The notes below the pieces were generated by a model, which saw nothing but the letters and a program-made list of their open reading frames with translations, did not search any database and was not told where the DNA came from. DNA of 42,835 nt from Bdellovibrio sp. (GTDB lineage: Bacteria > Bdellovibrionota > Bdellovibrionia > Bdellovibrionales > Bdellovibrionaceae). The position numbers and the translations under genes were made by a program. Shown in pieces: positions 33,651-42,291 of this stretch; within the stretch, counting starts at the first letter, position 1; every line of letters begins with the position of its first letter. The stretch is taken from the NCBI GenBank assembly GCA_020720425.1, contig DYOP01000013.1, positions 1 to 42,835 on the forward strand. Direction: 5' to 3'.

Positions 33651-34264
33651 GACTCACCACCTTTTGATTTTTTTCGAACATCAACAACAACATCTAATAA
33701 CCCCATTTTTTTGGCTTCTTCGGGAGTCATGTAAAAGTCTCTTTCCATCGTTTGAGATAAGTAATCAAAACTCTGGTGAGTGTGCTTAACATAAATTTCA
33801 GTCAGTTTTGTTTTTGTTTTTACAAGTTCTCTGGCATGAATTTCGATGTCGGTCACTTGCCCACCGATTCCGCCTCCGCCTAAATGGGGTTGATGAATCA
33901 TCACGCGGCTATTAGGAAGTGCATAACGTTTGCCCGCAGTGCCTGCAGTTAAAAGTAAAGATCCCATGCTGGCAGCCATTCCCATGCAGTAAGTGGCGAC
34001 TTCGCATTTAACAAATTGCATCATGTCATAAATAGCTAAACCTGCTGACACGCTACCGCCAGGGGAATTGATATAGATATGGATATCTTTTTCGGGGTTA
34101 TCGACTTCTAAAAACAGCATCTGGGCTATGATGGAGTTGGCCACATCATCAGTAACAGCTGTTCCTAAAAAAATAATACGGTCTTTTAAAAGGCGAGAGT
34201 AAATGTCGTAGCTTCTTTCGCCGCGGCTTGTTTGCTCAATAACATAGGGTATAAGTAGGGACAC
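33647..34264 (-). CDS. clpP: ClpP protease subunit
   Basis: Serine peptidase forming the tetradecameric ClpP chamber, 205 aa. The triad is Ser99 (GMAASMGS), His124 (MIHQPH) and Asp176 (MERDFYM). The glycine loop after His124 ([10 protein letters not shown]) is three residues longer than in E. coli-type enzymes, which explains the shifted Asp position. The start is GTG at 34264, with GGAG 8 nt upstream; no better ATG exists. It is the first gene of clpP-clpX-lon. A trigger-factor gene, often found upstream, is absent here and replaced by the divergent pepA. Confidence 0.97.
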   Translation of the reverse strand: MSLLIPYVIEQTSRGERSYDIYSRLLKDRIIFLGTAVTDDVANSIIAQMLFLEVDNPEKDIHIYINSPGGSVSAGLAIYDMMQFVKCEVATYCMGMAASMGSLLLTAGTAGKRYALPNSRVMIHQPHLGGGGIGGQVTDIEIHARELVKTKTKLTEIYVKHTHQSFDYLSQTMERDFYMTPEEAKKMGLLDVVVDVRKKSKGGES

Positions 34265-34430
34265 GAAAATCTCCTTTGTTTGTCAATAGCTTATCGGTAG
34301 GGACTTAATTTGTAAAAGGGTCTTATAAAAAAAAGTGTATTAACAAAATAATTCTCGACTCGACTTTACTACAAAGGTCTGAAATGATATCGCCGATGTA
34401 CGGATTTATCTACAATTAAAGGAGAATTTT

Positions 34431-35960
34431 ATGAAAACTCAACTGATGCAAAATGAGACACAAATGAGTTCTGGAAAAAAATCAAACTCAACCCCTTCGA
34501 TTTTAGTAACTTTTTTAAAGCAAGATAAAGATAATAAAAAATCACCCTTGACTTGGGTAACACCAAGCGTTGCCCAATCTTTAGAAAATATAAATATAGC
34601 CAGTTTTTTTAAGGCGGCAAAAAATGAAACAACCCTAATCCGAGGGGTTTCGTATAAAAGTTACCAAGGCGTTATGCTGGCGGGAATGGGAAGTGAAAAA
34701 TTTGATCAAGAAAGCTGGCGTCAGATGGGCGGAGCTTTGATGAAAGCCATTAAAGCTAATAAGCTAAGTCATGTTACCTTTTTATTTGATGGTCTTGAAT
34801 CTTTTTTGCCTCAGGATTTAGGAGCAATGACTGAAGGTCTGTGTTTAGGGGCCTATGATTTTAATCAGTTAAAAACAGCTTCAAAAGAGTCCAGCGAGGT
34901 CACATTTAATTTTGTGGCCACCGCATTTAAAAACAAAGAATATAAAACTAGCTTTGATCAAGCTCAAATGGTTGCAGAATCAGTTAATGAGTCAAGGCGC
35001 CTAGGCGATTTACCGGGTAACTATTTGCCCCCTCGGGTTTTGGCTTTAGAAGCTCAAAAACTTTTTAAAGGTTTGCCCAAAACAAAAGTAACCGTATGGG
35101 ATAAAAAACGAATCGAAAAAGAACGTATGGGAGGTCTTTTAACCGTCGGTAAAGGATCAGCAGAAGACCCTAGGTTTATTATTATCGAATACAAAGGGGC
35201 TGCGGTCTCTGAAAAACCTATTGTTTTAGTTGGTAAGGGGCTGACCTTTGATTCGGGCGGAATTAGTATTAAACCGAGTGCGGCTATGGAAGAAATGAAA
35301 TACGATATGTGTGGAGCTGCCAATGTCATAGGCGCTTTGCACGCGGTAGCCAAGCTTGGATTAAAAGTAAATGTTGTAGGACTGATTGCCTCTGCTGAAA
35401 ATATGCCAAGTCACACAGCTGTAAAACCGGGTGATGTTTACACATCTCGAAATGGCAAAACAGTTGAAGTTAATAATACCGATGCCGAAGGGCGTTTAGT
35501 TTTAGGTGAGGCTCTTGTTTACGCTAGTGAGCTTTCGCCTCAGTTAATTATCGATGCAGCCACATTAACGGGAGCTATGGCTGTGGCTTTGGGTAACCTT
35601 TACACGGGCTATTTTACTAAAAATTTAGAATTAAAAGCAGATATCGAAAAGGCTGCAAAAGTATCGGGTGAGTGGGTATGGAATATGCCTCTTTGTGATT
35701 TTCATAGCGAAGATATGAAGGGGATTTATGCTGATTTATCTAATATCTCATCGGGCAAAGGCGCCGGCTCATCAACAGCTGCAGCTTTTTTAGAGCAATT
35801 TGTTGGGCAAGATAAAAAGGGAAATAAAATTCCTTGGGCTCACTTTGATATAGCGGGTACCGCTTGGGCTGTTGGTAACCGTTTAAATTATTGTCCTTCA
35901 AAAGGGGCCAGTGGTGTAATGGTTAGAACTTTTTTAGAGATCATTAAATCTAAGGTTTAA
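34431..35960 (+). CDS. pepA: Leucyl aminopeptidase (M17)
   Basis: Cytoplasmic dizinc/manganese aminopeptidase that trims N-terminal residues from peptides, 509 aa. The C-terminal catalytic domain has GKGLTFDSGGISIKPS with the metal-binding Lys and Asp, and the signature NTDAEGRLVLGEAL. The N-terminal domain (1-170) is divergent, as usual. AAAGGAG lies 6 nt before the ATG. It is divergent from clpP across 166 bp, so peptide release by ClpXP and Lon and its final trimming are encoded side by side. A perfect hairpin closes the gene. Confidence 0.96.
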   Translation: MKTQLMQNETQMSSGKKSNSTPSILVTFLKQDKDNKKSPLTWVTPSVAQSLENINIASFFKAAKNETTLIRGVSYKSYQGVMLAGMGSEKFDQESWRQMGGALMKAIKANKLSHVTFLFDGLESFLPQDLGAMTEGLCLGAYDFNQLKTASKESSEVTFNFVATAFKNKEYKTSFDQAQMVAESVNESRRLGDLPGNYLPPRVLALEAQKLFKGLPKTKVTVWDKKRIEKERMGGLLTVGKGSAEDPRFIIIEYKGAAVSEKPIVLVGKGLTFDSGGISIKPSAAMEEMKYDMCGAANVIGALHAVAKLGLKVNVVGLIASAENMPSHTAVKPGDVYTSRNGKTVEVNNTDAEGRLVLGEALVYASELSPQLIIDAATLTGAMAVALGNLYTGYFTKNLELKADIEKAAKVSGEWVWNMPLCDFHSEDMKGIYADLSNISSGKGAGSSTAAAFLEQFVGQDKKGNKIPWAHFDIAGTAWAVGNRLNYCPSKGASGVMVRTFLEIIKSKV

Positions 35961-36007
35961 AGATTTGAATAAATCTGAATTTAAAAAGTTTAAATGTAAA
36001 TAAAGCT

Positions 36008-36052
36008 AAACTTTATAACCAAATGAAATAAAGAAATTTGGTTATAAAGTTT
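36008..36052. terminator. Perfect 17-bp palindrome, bidirectional terminator
   Basis: AAACTTTATAACCAAAT (36008-36024) and its exact reverse complement (36036-36052) flank an 11-nt loop. It lies between convergent genes (pepA and the 228-aa protein). AT-rich stem, weak T-runs. Confidence 0.6.
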
Positions 36053-36101
36053 GATATAGAGGATTTAATTTAAAGTTTTATTTAGAGACTTTGATAGAGA
36101 G

Positions 36102-36788
36102 TTACTGATTCCAGAAAAAGCCAAGTGGTTTGGGGCGATTTTGAATGATATCATTTAACGATATTTCGATATCCGTTTGTTCTTGAGTGTTTTCAAACAG
36201 TACACCAACTAAGGCCCAATCAGTAGGTAGAGATGTCTGTAAATCTGAGGCCGAATTATTTTCAAGACTCACATTGGTATTGAAAAACCGAAGTAAAGCT
36301 TGATTTGATTTTTGATCTTTAAACTCGAAAATATTATTTTCATATGAAATTGATTTTTTTAATAATTGATTGAGCGGGATTTCGGCGCTTTGTCCAAGAG
36401 TAGGGTGAGAGTTTAAAGTAAGGCAGGGGGATTCAAACTCAAAGCGGGGTTTAGCTCCCGAATGGGCAATTCCTTCGGCCTGAAAAATAAAAATTATTTT
36501 AGGGTGAGATTCGCATAAATGCTGATTTTTAAAAAAGGGTAACGAATAGCGAGTATTAAATTGAAGGTAGCTGGTTTGATTAAGGTTAAAGGTGGCAAGG
36601 TTACTTAAAAAAAGCTGCTTAAAAATTTGTAATGTTGATTCGTCAAGATCTTCAACTTGACTTATGTTACTGGGTGTCCGATTAAACGATTTATTATTGC
36701 TGTTATAAAAAAAGAGAGAAGTTAAAGCTCCGATAGCTACAAAGGAAAATAAAAAAATGGAGAGAATGGTTTTTCTTTTAAAATTCAT
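36102..36788 (-). CDS. Membrane-anchored or exported protein of unknown function
   Basis: A 228-aa protein that I do not recognise. One hydrophobic segment near the N-terminus (ILSIFLFSFVAIGALTSLFF) follows basic residues, so it is either a signal anchor or an uncleaved signal peptide with the rest in the periplasm. The remainder mixes Asn/Ser-rich loops with beta-strand patterns, has two cysteines (HLCESHP and ESPCLTL), and ends KPLGFFWNQ. No motif suggests a catalytic role. The ribosome site is weak. It stands alone, with a MITE copy about 165 bp upstream of its start. In the 360 bp between it and the next gene (36789-37148) that MITE is the only feature. Confidence 0.65.
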   Translation of the reverse strand: MNFKRKTILSIFLFSFVAIGALTSLFFYNSNNKSFNRTPSNISQVEDLDESTLQIFKQLFLSNLATFNLNQTSYLQFNTRYSLPFFKNQHLCESHPKIIFIFQAEGIAHSGAKPRFEFESPCLTLNSHPTLGQSAEIPLNQLLKKSISYENNIFEFKDQKSNQALLRFFNTNVSLENNSASDLQTSLPTDWALVGVLFENTQEQTDIEISLNDIIQNRPKPLGFFWNQ

Positions 36789-36954
36789 TATTGACTAAGA
36801 CTAACATTAAATGCAGAGGCGATCTAGTTTCAAATAAAAAGGCTTAAGATTAAGGACTAAGGTCATAAGTTTTGTTTGGCATGCAGACTTAAAAGATCAT
36901 GCTAAATTTATTTGGATAAATAAGTTTGGCATGAATAAAAATTTGATTATGCTA

Positions 36955-37092
36955 CTAGTACTGTGACCATTTAATTTTTGCCGGTTTTGGTCCTGCTTTT
37001 CTGCGGCTTAAATCGACTGGACCTTTTCGCGAAGAAAGGCCGTGTAAAGTTTAAATAAAAAACCAGCAAAAATTAAATGGTCGTAGTGCTAG
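36955..37092 (+). mobile_element. MITE-like palindromic element, copy 2
   Basis: A 138-bp copy in the same orientation as the one at 17744. Both termini are CTAG, the inverted ends share GACCATTTAATTTTTGC, and the centre carries TCCTGCTTTTCTGCGGCTTAA, then GGACC and GAAAGGCC. It lies between two minus-strand genes. Confidence 0.82.
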
Positions 37093-37148
37093 CCCCCTAT
37101 AAAAGATTTAAAAATAAAGTTTTCAAATATTAAAGGCTAGAAGGTAAA

Positions 37149-38732
37149 TTACCACTTACCATTGCTTAAACATCTAGCTTTTAATGGTTCAAGAACAGAA
37201 TACTTATCCATAGGTAAACAAAGCGAGTTAAGGCCAGAGTTGACAGCGTTTGGATTGCTAGCAAAAATATCTTTGATTTGTTTTTCAACTGCTGCAATTC
37301 CATTTTTTTCTGCATCTTTAACCCAGTACTCGAGTCCCTCTCGTTCGGGGCAGCGATTAGCAGAAATTTGGCTTGCTGAAGTGTAAATATCAATTATTTT
37401 TTGTTGCAGATCAGGTCGAATAATACTCGAATCAGGTTTACAAATGGTGTCCCTTAAGACTGAGTAGTTGGGTCTAGGAGGCAAATTTGTAACTTCTTTA
37501 TTTGTGTACACTCTTTTGCAAAATTCAGTATTGGCAATATAAGTATCTCCAGAAAAACAAAGATTTGAATGGGATGTTAAAGATTTAATAGAATTTTCAA
37601 ATGCAATTTTAGATGCCCCTTCGCCCTCTTTTTTTGCGATATAACTCCAGTATTCCATGCCGGCAAAATCGGCACATCGATTATCTAATTGGCTTACATT
37701 TGACATCGTTCTATACCAGTTTTGTACGGCCGAATTCTGAAGACCAGTCCATCCTGAAAAGATGTCTGAAGATGAGCAGAACAAGGGGATAATAGTTTTG
37801 TATTTTAAAGTGCAACTTAGGTTATTAAAGCTGCCTGAAAGGTTACCATTAGTACATCTTCTGACTTCAGCTATACAATTAGTCGAAGGATTTCCTGATG
37901 CAAGGACTTCGCTTTGTTTGTAGGTAATTATTGAGTTACCATCTAGTAATGAAACTCCAGCAATATGGCATGGCATAGCTGGATCAACGACAAAGCATAC
38001 TGGTGTTAGAGGCCTAGCTTGAGGCCTATTTGAAGAACTATCTAAAACGCATTCAAATGATGTGATGCAATTTCCTTCTTTGAATTCAATTTTTTCTCCA
38101 ATATTAAATTTCCTGCCTTGAACCTCACAAGTGGTAGGAGGAGGTGGGGGATCAATGGGAGGTGGCGGGCATGATGGTAAAATTCTCTCAGTTTTTGGGA
38201 TATTTGAAGAGCTATCTAATACGCATTTTACAGCATAATGAGAACAATAATGATTAGGGTCGCCAGGGATTTGAATTGCTTCACCAATTTGAATTTTTTG
38301 ACCTTCGTATAAACAATAATTTGGTGCTGGTTCGCGCTCCATACGGCAAGGACCAGTGCTTTCTGTAAATTTCATTTCAAATAAATGCAAACTTTCATTA
38401 TAGGTGCAAGTCCCTTTTTTATGTAGGCAATTTTCTAATTCGCCAGGCAAATGGGTCGAGCTATAAACAGATTCACCTTCGTTAACTCTGTCACTATTAT
38501 GATGACAGTAGGGAAGAGGATCTGAAACATTTCTTGGTTCTTGTTCAGAGTTATTGCTATTAGAGGCAGTTGCATTAGAGTTAAGCGTCTGATCATCACC
38601 ACTATCTTCTATTGACGAAGATGGTGAATCAAATCCCCCTTCACCACAGTTTTGAAAGGTAACTATCATCCCGAAAGCAGTTGTTAATGCCAAGAAATAT
38701 TTAATTGAAGATCGTTTAGTTAGAAAACTCAT
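37149..38732 (-). CDS. Cys-rich surface protein with DUF4214-like repeats
   Basis: A 527-aa exported protein. The signal segment (FLALTTAFGMIVTFQNC) ends in a cysteine preceded by Asn, an unusual lipobox, followed by an acidic Ser/Asn linker. Residues about 75-310 contain four imperfect Cys-rich modules; two of them share CVLDSSSN, and a proline-rich stretch (CPPPPIDPPPPPTTC) separates them. Residues about 320-515 hold two copies of a DUF4214-like pattern (FAGMEYWSYIAKKEGEGAS and REGLEYWVKDAEKNGIAA). AGAGGGGG precedes the ATG. A surface-attached binding protein is the best guess; no enzymatic motif is seen. Confidence 0.75.
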   Translation of the reverse strand: MSFLTKRSSIKYFLALTTAFGMIVTFQNCGEGGFDSPSSSIEDSGDDQTLNSNATASNSNNSEQEPRNVSDPLPYCHHNSDRVNEGESVYSSTHLPGELENCLHKKGTCTYNESLHLFEMKFTESTGPCRMEREPAPNYCLYEGQKIQIGEAIQIPGDPNHYCSHYAVKCVLDSSSNIPKTERILPSCPPPPIDPPPPPTTCEVQGRKFNIGEKIEFKEGNCITSFECVLDSSSNRPQARPLTPVCFVVDPAMPCHIAGVSLLDGNSIITYKQSEVLASGNPSTNCIAEVRRCTNGNLSGSFNNLSCTLKYKTIIPLFCSSSDIFSGWTGLQNSAVQNWYRTMSNVSQLDNRCADFAGMEYWSYIAKKEGEGASKIAFENSIKSLTSHSNLCFSGDTYIANTEFCKRVYTNKEVTNLPPRPNYSVLRDTICKPDSSIIRPDLQQKIIDIYTSASQISANRCPEREGLEYWVKDAEKNGIAAVEKQIKDIFASNPNAVNSGLNSLCLPMDKYSVLEPLKARCLSNGKW

Positions 38733-38884
38733 TTGTTGCCCCCTCTTGAATTTAATATCACTTATTTATAATACTCTTATTTTGAAAAAAAAAAAGACTA
38801 AATTTCAAAGTGCGAGGTATCGTTTCAGAATGAGGCAAAACTTTAAATTAAAAAAAGAGTTTATGTGGATTAAAAGTGACTGAC

Positions 38885-38920
38885 TCTCCCACAATTAATT
38901 TTATTTAAATTGCGGGAGAG
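38885..38920 (-). terminator. Hairpin after htpG
   Basis: CTCTCCCACAATT and AATTGCGGGAGAG form a 13-bp stem with one mismatch, 14 bp after the htpG stop. No long T-run follows. Nothing else is seen between 38733 and 38884. Confidence 0.6.
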
Positions 38921-38933
38921 AAGTTAGAAGATT

Positions 38934-40802
38934 CTATCCTAAAATAGCCTGACTGACCAAGTTTGAGTAGTGGTGAGGATCTTTAAGCGTTATGCCCTCG
39001 TGGATTAAAGCTTGGTAGTAAAGCATTTCAGCCCAGCTCGTTTGGCTCTCGGGTTTTAAATCTAGCATTTTTTGAGTTAAAGGGTGCTTGGGGTTTAACT
39101 CTAAAACATATTTAGTATCAGTCCCGCCGAGCCCATTTGAATCAGGGCTCATTTGGGCCAGAATTTTTTGCATATGAGGAGACATATCTCCTTGTTCAAT
39201 CACAACGCAGGATGGGCTTTGGGTTAGACGTTTAGAAAGCTTAATATCTTTAATTTTTTCTGATAAAGTTGACTTTAAATGACCAAGTAGGGTTTCATAT
39301 TGTTTTTGATATTGATCCCATTCTGATTGCTGGGCGGCTTTTTCTTCTTCAGTATCAAGATCTAGGCCATCCTGGTTAATAGCCTGAAAAGAAATTTCTT
39401 TGTAGGTCGTTAAATCGCGCATAACCCACTCATCAACAGGGTCAGCGAGTAACAATACTTCAAGGCCTTTTTCTTTAAGTTTTTCAAGATAGGGGCTGTT
39501 TTGAATGCGCTCAATCGAATCTCCGATGATGTAATAAATAACTTTTTGGGTTTCTTTTTTTCGGGCAATGTAATCGTCTAAGCTAACCCACTTATTTTCG
39601 GGGGTTGAAGCCGTCGATTTAAATAATAAAAGTTCAGCTATTTTGTCTTTATGTGTGGGCTCAAAAGCAATTCCTTCTTTGAGGGTAGATCCAAACTCAG
39701 TAAAAAAGGCTTCGTATTGAGGGCGTTCCGAATTTAGCATTTCTTTTAGAGTTGATAAAATTTTATTTGTCAGATTTTTTTTGATCACTTGGATTTGTCT
39801 ATCATGTTGCAACATTTCTCTTGAAACATTGAGGGGTAGGTCTGCACAGTCAGTTAGACCTTTAATAAAGCGAAGAAACGCAGGTAACAGGTCTTTACTG
39901 TTATCCATAATAAATACTTTTTTAATATAAAGACTTAGACCAAAATCAAAATCTTTATAGTGATAATTCCAAGGCTTTTTTGCTGGGATATAAATCAAAT
40001 TTGTAAATTCAAGGCTGCCCTCGGCCTTCCAGTGAATATGCTTTAAAGGCTCTTGCCAGTCATGGCTTATGTGCTTGTAAAACTCACTATGTTCTTCGGG
40101 TGTTACCTCCGAAGGTGATTTCATCCAAATAGCTTTTTGGCTGTTGATAACTTCGTCCTCTTTTTCAGGCTGCCTTAGGAAAATAGGATATGAAATAAAA
40201 TCAGAATATTTTTTAACTAAATTCTTTAATACGAAAACGTCTGAAAAATCTGAAATATTTTCTTCTTCTGAAAAACTTTTTAGATGAAGCAAAATGGTTG
40301 TCCCGGCTCCTTCAGGTCTGGGAACAGATTGTGTGGTGTAATCGCCTTGGCCCTGAGACTCCCAAAGTAGGCCCTCAGTTGAGCCGGCTTTTTGGGTATG
40401 GAGCTGAACTTTATCAGCCACCATAAAGGCCGAGTAAAACCCAACCCCAAATTGACCAATAAGCTCAGGTGTTTTTTGGATATCTTGGGACATCTGCGAG
40501 AATTTTTTTGTTCCTGATTTGGCAATGGTACCGATAAATTCAATGACTTCTTCTGGGTTCATGCCGATGCCGTTGTCGATAATTTTTAAAACTTTTTCTT
40601 TTGGGTCGGGAGAAAGTATAATTTTATATTCTTCTGAATTAGCTAGATCAGGCTGAGTCAGAGATAAAAACTTTCTTTTGTCCATTGCGTCTGAAGCATT
40701 CGATACAAGTTCTCTTAAAAAAATCTCTTTTTTTGAGTAAAGAGAGTGAATAACAATATCAAGTAATTGCTGAATTTCGGCATTAAAAACGTGTTTAGAC
40801 AT
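38934..40802 (-). CDS. htpG: Chaperone HtpG (bacterial Hsp90)
   Basis: Cytoplasmic ATP-dependent chaperone, 622 aa, normal length. The N-terminal GHKL ATPase is complete: LRELVSNASDAMDK, DNGIGM and GQFGVGFYSAFMVADK. The middle domain has NVSREMLQHDRQI with the conserved Arg used in ATP hydrolysis. The C-terminal dimerisation region is shorter and divergent, as usual. GAGGAG precedes the ATG, and a sigma-70-type promoter lies 20-50 bp upstream. A MITE copy ends 25 bp beyond the -35 box. Identification is certain. Confidence 0.97.
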   Translation of the reverse strand: MSKHVFNAEIQQLLDIVIHSLYSKKEIFLRELVSNASDAMDKRKFLSLTQPDLANSEEYKIILSPDPKEKVLKIIDNGIGMNPEEVIEFIGTIAKSGTKKFSQMSQDIQKTPELIGQFGVGFYSAFMVADKVQLHTQKAGSTEGLLWESQGQGDYTTQSVPRPEGAGTTILLHLKSFSEEENISDFSDVFVLKNLVKKYSDFISYPIFLRQPEKEDEVINSQKAIWMKSPSEVTPEEHSEFYKHISHDWQEPLKHIHWKAEGSLEFTNLIYIPAKKPWNYHYKDFDFGLSLYIKKVFIMDNSKDLLPAFLRFIKGLTDCADLPLNVSREMLQHDRQIQVIKKNLTNKILSTLKEMLNSERPQYEAFFTEFGSTLKEGIAFEPTHKDKIAELLLFKSTASTPENKWVSLDDYIARKKETQKVIYYIIGDSIERIQNSPYLEKLKEKGLEVLLLADPVDEWVMRDLTTYKEISFQAINQDGLDLDTEEEKAAQQSEWDQYQKQYETLLGHLKSTLSEKIKDIKLSKRLTQSPSCVVIEQGDMSPHMQKILAQMSPDSNGLGGTDTKYVLELNPKHPLTQKMLDLKPESQTSWAEMLYYQALIHEGITLKDPHHYSNLVSQAILG

Positions 40803-40822
40803 AATTGCTCCTCATAATGAAC

Positions 40823-40851
40823 GTTAATAGTAACTCTACGAAAGATGTCAA
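40823..40851 (-). promoter_or_regulatory. Predicted sigma-70 promoter of htpG
   Basis: On the minus strand TTGACA (40846-40851), a 17-nt spacer, and ATTAAC (40823-40828; or TATTAA with a 16-nt spacer). The -35 box is a perfect consensus. No CIRCE-type inverted repeat is seen near it. Confidence 0.65.
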
Positions 40852-40875
40852 CGGTGGCCTATTTGTCAAGTTGAG

Positions 40876-41014
40876 GTAGTACTACGACCATTTAATTTTT
40901 GCTAGTTTTGTATTTAAACTATACACGGGCCTTTCGTTGCGAGAAGGTCCAGTCGATTAAAGCCGCAGAAAAGCAGGACCAAAACCGGCAAAAATTAAAT
41001 GGTCGCAGTACTAG
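40876..41014 (-). mobile_element. MITE-like palindromic element, copy 3 (inverted)
   Basis: A 139-bp copy in the opposite orientation to the other two: the GGTCCTGCTTTTCTGCGGC arm is on the right here. The left end is GTAG rather than CTAG. It lies in the divergent htpG / outer-membrane protein promoter region, so it could influence transcription. Confidence 0.82.
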
Positions 41015-41152
41015 GTATTGATGTTAGCCGCATTTTGTCATGAGTTTAGAGTTTAACAAGTTGATATTCAGCCCTAGCATAAGGGGCGAATAATAAAAAA
41101 GTAAAAAAATAAATTGATTAGGTAAACGTAAACTTAAAAAGGGAAATTCAAG

Positions 41153-41680
41153 ATGTCATTTAAAAAGCTTCAAAAAATTCGATTCCATTTAAATATTAAA
41201 AAATTATATATTTTTTCTGTTTTTGCCATAATCGTAAGTTTTTCAGTAAGCGCCTTAGCAAAAGATATGACACATCGACTTGGTATTGGAGTTTCGCAAT
41301 CGAGCTATGGGATTGCCCAGCTCACAGTTAATTATTATCCAAGTTACCAGTATACTTGGGTGGGACATTTAGCTATTGATACAATAGACACAAATTCGTA
41401 TTTTATTATAGGAGGAGAGTTAAGAAGGCATTTATTTTTTGAAGATCAGCTTAACTTTTTTATCGCTGCTAAAATGGATGCGATTTCATCGAAAGTTAAT
41501 CAAATTCAAGAGTCAGGTTTTTCAGTCGCAACACTTTTTGGGGCTGAGTATTTTTTAACGGGTCTTGATAACTTAGGGTTACAGTTAGAGGCAGGTCTTG
41601 AAATGAGTTCATTGGGCGGATCTCGATTTAAAACTGTGGGCGGTAATCTTTTACAGGCCGGAATGATTTTTTATTTTTAA
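41153..41680 (+). CDS. Small outer-membrane-like beta-barrel protein
   Basis: A 175-aa protein with a signal peptide (IFSVFAIIVSFSVSALA). The mature part alternates polar and hydrophobic residues in several strands (YGIAQLTVNYYP, WVGHLAIDTI, SYFIIGGELRRHLFF, NLGLQLEAGLEMSS) and ends in aromatic MIFYF with a terminal Phe, the usual end of an outer-membrane barrel. About eight strands would fit a small porin or OmpA-like barrel without a periplasmic domain. AAGGGAAA precedes the ATG. The family cannot be named. It stands alone; the 161 bp before ridA show nothing clear. Confidence 0.7.
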   Translation: MSFKKLQKIRFHLNIKKLYIFSVFAIIVSFSVSALAKDMTHRLGIGVSQSSYGIAQLTVNYYPSYQYTWVGHLAIDTIDTNSYFIIGGELRRHLFFEDQLNFFIAAKMDAISSKVNQIQESGFSVATLFGAEYFLTGLDNLGLQLEAGLEMSSLGGSRFKTVGGNLLQAGMIFYF

Positions 41681-41841
41681 TCTAACTAGGGATAAAGATA
41701 AAAAGCGCACCTAAATATAAGTTTTAGATTACTGTGTCTGCAAATAAAATGAGTGTTACCTGATTTCCATAGATAGTTGTCAGGCGGACGCTTAGGTTAA
41801 TAATTAAATTTTAAATATAAACCCAAATAGAGGAGGTATTT

Positions 41842-42291
41842 ATGAGTACAGATAATCATCACCACCATCACCCGCATCATTCGCACTCTCGTAACCATGC
41901 AAAAAAAGCGATTCAAACAGATCAGGCGCCCGCTGCTATAGGGCCCTATTCGCAAGCGGTTCATGTTGGACCTTTGTTGTTTTGCAGCGGTCAAATTGCT
42001 CTATCAGCCAATCCTCAAACGCCTATCCCTGAGTCTGTAAAAGATCAAACCCTACAAGTTTTAAAAAACATTGATGAAGTTATAAATGCGGCTGGTTTTA
42101 AACGCGATCAGATTGTAAAAACAACAATTTTTTTGGTCGATATGGCAGATTTTCAAGCTGTAAATGAGATTTATGGTGAATACTTTGCGGGCTTAACTCC
42201 GCCGGCTCGTTCGACAGTTGCTGTTGTGGGTTTACCCAAAGGTGTTAAGGTTGAAATTGAGGTAACAGCATTTGAAGCTGTCACTAAGTAA
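41842..42291 (+). CDS. ridA: RidA family deaminase with His-rich N-terminus
   Basis: RidA (YjgF/YER057c) proteins hydrolyse reactive enamine/imine intermediates made by PLP enzymes. Residues 22-149 match the family: AIQTDQAPAAIGPYSQAV, FCSGQIAL, VKTTIFLVDMADFQAVN and PPARSTVAVVGLPKGVKVEIE, with the arginine (PPARST) that binds the substrate carboxylate. Unusually, about 20 residues precede the domain, beginning MSTDNHHHHHPHHSHSRNH, a natural histidine cluster that could bind metal ions. AGGAGG lies 7 nt before the ATG, so the extension is translated. The 3' end overlaps the next gene by 20 bp. Confidence 0.92.
   Translation: MSTDNHHHHHPHHSHSRNHAKKAIQTDQAPAAIGPYSQAVHVGPLLFCSGQIALSANPQTPIPESVKDQTLQVLKNIDEVINAAGFKRDQIVKTTIFLVDMADFQAVNEIYGEYFAGLTPPARSTVAVVGLPKGVKVEIEVTAFEAVTK

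Noticed and set aside
35054-35353. 99-aa frame antisense to pepA
   Set aside because: Lies wholly inside the conserved catalytic domain of PepA and has no start signal.
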